Below, piece after piece: positions 4,946 to 6,572 of a DNA stretch of 6,572 bases. Under the pieces are notes generated by a model, which was not told the DNA's origin, ran no database searches, and worked only from the letters and a program-made list of their open reading frames with translations. The stretch is from NCBI GenBank assembly GCA_031284065.1, contig JAITAP010000009.1, forward strand, positions 1 to 6,572. Reading direction: 5' to 3'. This stretch comes from Prevotellaceae bacterium (GTDB lineage: Bacteria > Bacteroidota > Bacteroidia > Bacteroidales > UBA932). How positions within the stretch are numbered: position 1 is the stretch's first letter; each line of letters begins with the position of its first letter. The position numbers and the translations under genes are program-made.

Positions 4946-6442
4946 TCATTTTACATTTGGTTCTGTTTTTCCGGCAACGTACTCTGCCGCGAGCTTGTGC
5001 AGCGTCTCCACCTCGTCCTTATACTTGGGGTCGTGCACCAAGTTATTCAGCTCATGCGGGTCGTTTACGGGGTCGGTGAGGAATGTGCCCGCGCCAAGCC
5101 CAAAAAACTCTGCGTATCGCCAACGCTCGGTGCGGACGGAAACGCCCGTAATCCCCTTGCTGTGCTCATTCCACACGGTGTAAGCCGGCCTGCTCCACGC
5201 CGCATCGGGGTTGGCGAGCAGCGGAGCAAGGCTAACGCCCTCGAGCTCGCGGGCTTCCGGCAATCCGCACAAGTCAACCAGCGTGGGGTAAATATCCAGC
5301 AGCTCAACTATGCGGGTGGACGTTTTCCCGTTGCCGTGCGCGCGCGGGTCAATGATGACGAAGGGCACGCGAGTACCCTGCTCCCACAGCGAGCCCGCCT
5401 TAGACCACTTGCCTTTTTCGCCCAGCTGGTAGCCGTGATCGCTCCAAAACACGATGATAGTGTTTTCTCGCAGCCCCTGCGTTTCCAGCTCTGCAATCAC
5501 GCGCCCTACGTTCCAGTCCACGTAGCTCACGCAGGCAAGGTAGGCGCGAATCATGGCGCGGGCGTCCTCCGGCGAAGCGCTGCGGTTTATGAACAAATCG
5601 GCGTTCTTGGGGCGAATTGCGCCGGCCGGAAAGCCTGTGGGTATCATGGGCAGCGAAGCAAAATCGGGCGGAAGCGGTATTTTTGCCACATCGTAAAGGT
5701 CAAAGAACTCTTTGGGCGCTACCAGCGGAGAGTGCGGCTTCACAAAGCCGCAGGCAATGAAAAAGGGTTGCCCCGTTTCTTTGCTGCGCCGAATGTACTC
5801 TATTGCCCTGTTTGCCGTTTGGGTATCGCCGTGATTCCGGGCTTTTTCGCCCTCCAGCGCCTCCCAGCGGTCGGATTGGGAGGCTCGGCTCACGTCCAGC
5901 GCCGTTGTACGCGCGTAGTGGGCGCGAATTTCGTTTTCGTTGAGCGGCGAGGGCGGCTCAAGGTTTACGGGGTTGCTCCACGTGCGCTGCTCTCCGCCCT
6001 CCGTCCACGCCTCCGTGTCGTCAATTCCGCCGTGAAATATTTTACCGGTGCGCAGCGACGCATAGCCGTGCTGCTTGAAGTACTTGGGCAGGCTTACCCA
6101 ATCGGGGTACGTTGCGCCAAACCATTCGCGGTTGCCGTACAGCCCGCTCGTGGTGGGGCGGCGACCGGTGAGCAGCGACGCCCGCGAGGGGCCGCTAAGC
6201 GGGTATTGGCAGTAGGCATGTTCAAACTTCACCCCTTCGGCAGCCAGCTTGTCGAGGTTTGGCGTGAGCGCCAGCTTGCTTCCAAAAGCGCCCACTTCGG
6301 CGCGCAGGTCGTCGGATACGAGGAAGAGCACGTTCATGGGACGCTGCGCCTTGTTTGAGGCGGGCGAAGCGTTACCCTGCGCAAGGGCGGCGCTCAACGA
6401 CATGGAGCCAAAAGCGCTCGCCGTAAGAAATCGTAAATTCAT
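4946..6442 (-). CDS. Exported sulfatase, iduronate-2-sulfatase-like (Ser-type formylglycine site)
   Basis: This 498-residue alkaline-phosphatase-superfamily sulfatase hydrolyses sulfate esters, probably from a polysaccharide. Residues 1-21 form a signal peptide (cleavage after ALA), so it works in the periplasm or outside the cell. Metal ligands D44-D45 appear in VSDD. The modification motif is SGPSR followed by ASLLTGRRP at 83-96: Ser83 (codon AGC) stands where iduronate-2-sulfatase has Cys, so it needs an anaerobic sulfatase-maturating enzyme (radical SAM), not seen in this window. GKIFH (133-137), GFVKPHSP and SDHGYQLGEKGKW (D335, H336) are typical of the iduronate-2-sulfatase branch, SulfAtlas S1_7 as I recall. 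All expected active-site elements are present. It precedes rhaM by 30 bases. The true substrate cannot be read from the sequence; sulfated uronic acid or rhamnose is plausible. Confidence 0.93.
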   Translation of the reverse strand: MNLRFLTASAFGSMSLSAALAQGNASPASNKAQRPMNVLFLVSDDLRAEVGAFGSKLALTPNLDKLAAEGVKFEHAYCQYPLSGPSRASLLTGRRPTTSGLYGNREWFGATYPDWVSLPKYFKQHGYASLRTGKIFHGGIDDTEAWTEGGEQRTWSNPVNLEPPSPLNENEIRAHYARTTALDVSRASQSDRWEALEGEKARNHGDTQTANRAIEYIRRSKETGQPFFIACGFVKPHSPLVAPKEFFDLYDVAKIPLPPDFASLPMIPTGFPAGAIRPKNADLFINRSASPEDARAMIRAYLACVSYVDWNVGRVIAELETQGLRENTIIVFWSDHGYQLGEKGKWSKAGSLWEQGTRVPFVIIDPRAHGNGKTSTRIVELLDIYPTLVDLCGLPEARELEGVSLAPLLANPDAAWSRPAYTVWNEHSKGITGVSVRTERWRYAEFFGLGAGTFLTDPVNDPHELNNLVHDPKYKDEVETLHKLAAEYVAGKTEPNVK

Positions 6443-6511
6443 AGCGTTGAGAGATTAATGGTTTTTTTGTTACCGACCGGCTAAAATTCGGTCATGTTTT
6501 TATATCCGGCG

Positions 6512-6519
6512 CAAAGGCA
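6512..6519 (-). promoter_or_regulatory. Possible -7 element of the sulfatase gene
   Basis: The reverse strand reads TGCCTTTG plus C, one mismatch from TAnnTTTG. It lies about 70 bases before the sulfatase ATG, implying a leader near 65 bases. No TTG is seen at the -33 position. The intervening leader contains a 5-bp inverted repeat (GACCG 6475-6479, CGGTC 6489-6493) and an A-run before the start codon. If an upstream gene ends at 6529, the pair could instead be transcribed with it. Confidence 0.35.
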
Positions 6520-6528
6520 GCGTAAAAA

Positions 6529-6572
6529 TCAGCTGCCGTCAGCGATGATTTTCCCGCTCCACAGGTCGTGCA
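6529..6572 (-). CDS. Possible C-terminal tail of an upstream reverse-strand gene
   Basis: One reverse frame entering the window reads HDLWSGKIIADGS and then a TGA at 6529-6531. A DLWSGK-like phrase followed by a short tail is reminiscent of the C-terminal beta-domain of some glycoside hydrolases, but 13 residues are too few for assignment. The other two reverse frames also stop soon, one at 6540 and one near 6492, so the choice of frame rests only on appearance. If real, the gene would lie 86 bases upstream of the sulfatase in the same direction and could belong to the same glycan locus. Confidence 0.25.
   Translation of the reverse strand, partial: HDLWSGKIIADGS

Noticed and set aside
4610..6358. 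Very long forward reading frame of 582 codons opposite rhaM and the sulfatase
   Set aside because: It is antisense to two well-recognised genes, spans the gap between them without domain logic, and its translation shows no family resemblance. G/C-rich codon use on the reverse strand removes stops from this frame.
6475..6493. GACCG/CGGTC inverted repeat upstream of the sulfatase as a terminator
   Set aside because: The stem is only 5 bp and no T-tract follows on the reverse strand; an A-run is found instead.

Overview
The window looks like a chromosomal segment of a member of the Bacteroidota, probably an anaerobic or polysaccharide-degrading lineage. Four things point there. Start codons lack Shine-Dalgarno sequences and are preceded by A/T-rich leaders. 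Several upstream regions carry the Bacteroidota -7 promoter motif (TAnnTTTG). The gene content includes an M13 lipoprotein peptidase, an exported GH3 hexosaminidase, a sulfatase and RhaM. The intergenic repeats are also of a kind common in that phylum. Genus cannot be decided from the sequence.

Layout: positions 1-237 hold a decayed insertion-sequence transposase fragment whose homology stops abruptly and runs into a cluster of small palindromes. Positions 238-640 contain no convincing gene. They hold a promoter-like sequence with a short orphan reading frame, a G/C-rich structured repeat (363-453) and a good -7 element in front of the next gene. Positions 641-3766 are a two-gene forward unit 12 bases apart: an M13 (neprilysin/PepO-type) zinc metallopeptidase lipoprotein, then an exported family-3 glycoside hydrolase of the beta-N-acetylhexosaminidase (NagZ-like) type. 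The reverse-strand nadD gene (3750-4304) converges on it and overlaps its 3' end by 17 bases. Positions 4305-4600 are non-coding, with two reverse-strand -7 motifs, a perfect 10-bp inverted repeat beside the nadD promoter and a G/C-rich hairpin. Positions 4601-6442 are a reverse-strand pair: an exported sulfatase of the iduronate-2-sulfatase type followed by rhaM (L-rhamnose mutarotase). The last bases (6529-6572) may be the tail of another reverse-strand gene.

How the parts fit: the peptidase/GH3 pair is probably an envelope or periplasmic unit for peptide and aminosugar scavenging or cell-wall recycling. The sulfatase/RhaM pair suggests processing of a sulfated, rhamnose-containing glycan; ulvan-like material is a reasonable but unproven candidate. 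nadD is a housekeeping NAD-biosynthesis gene with its own promoter.

I did not find a clearly new defence, mobile or RNA system. The most interesting signals are the sulfatase/rhamnose pairing, the inverted repeat at the nadD promoter with a second promoter-like motif upstream of it, and the repeat elements around the transposase scar.
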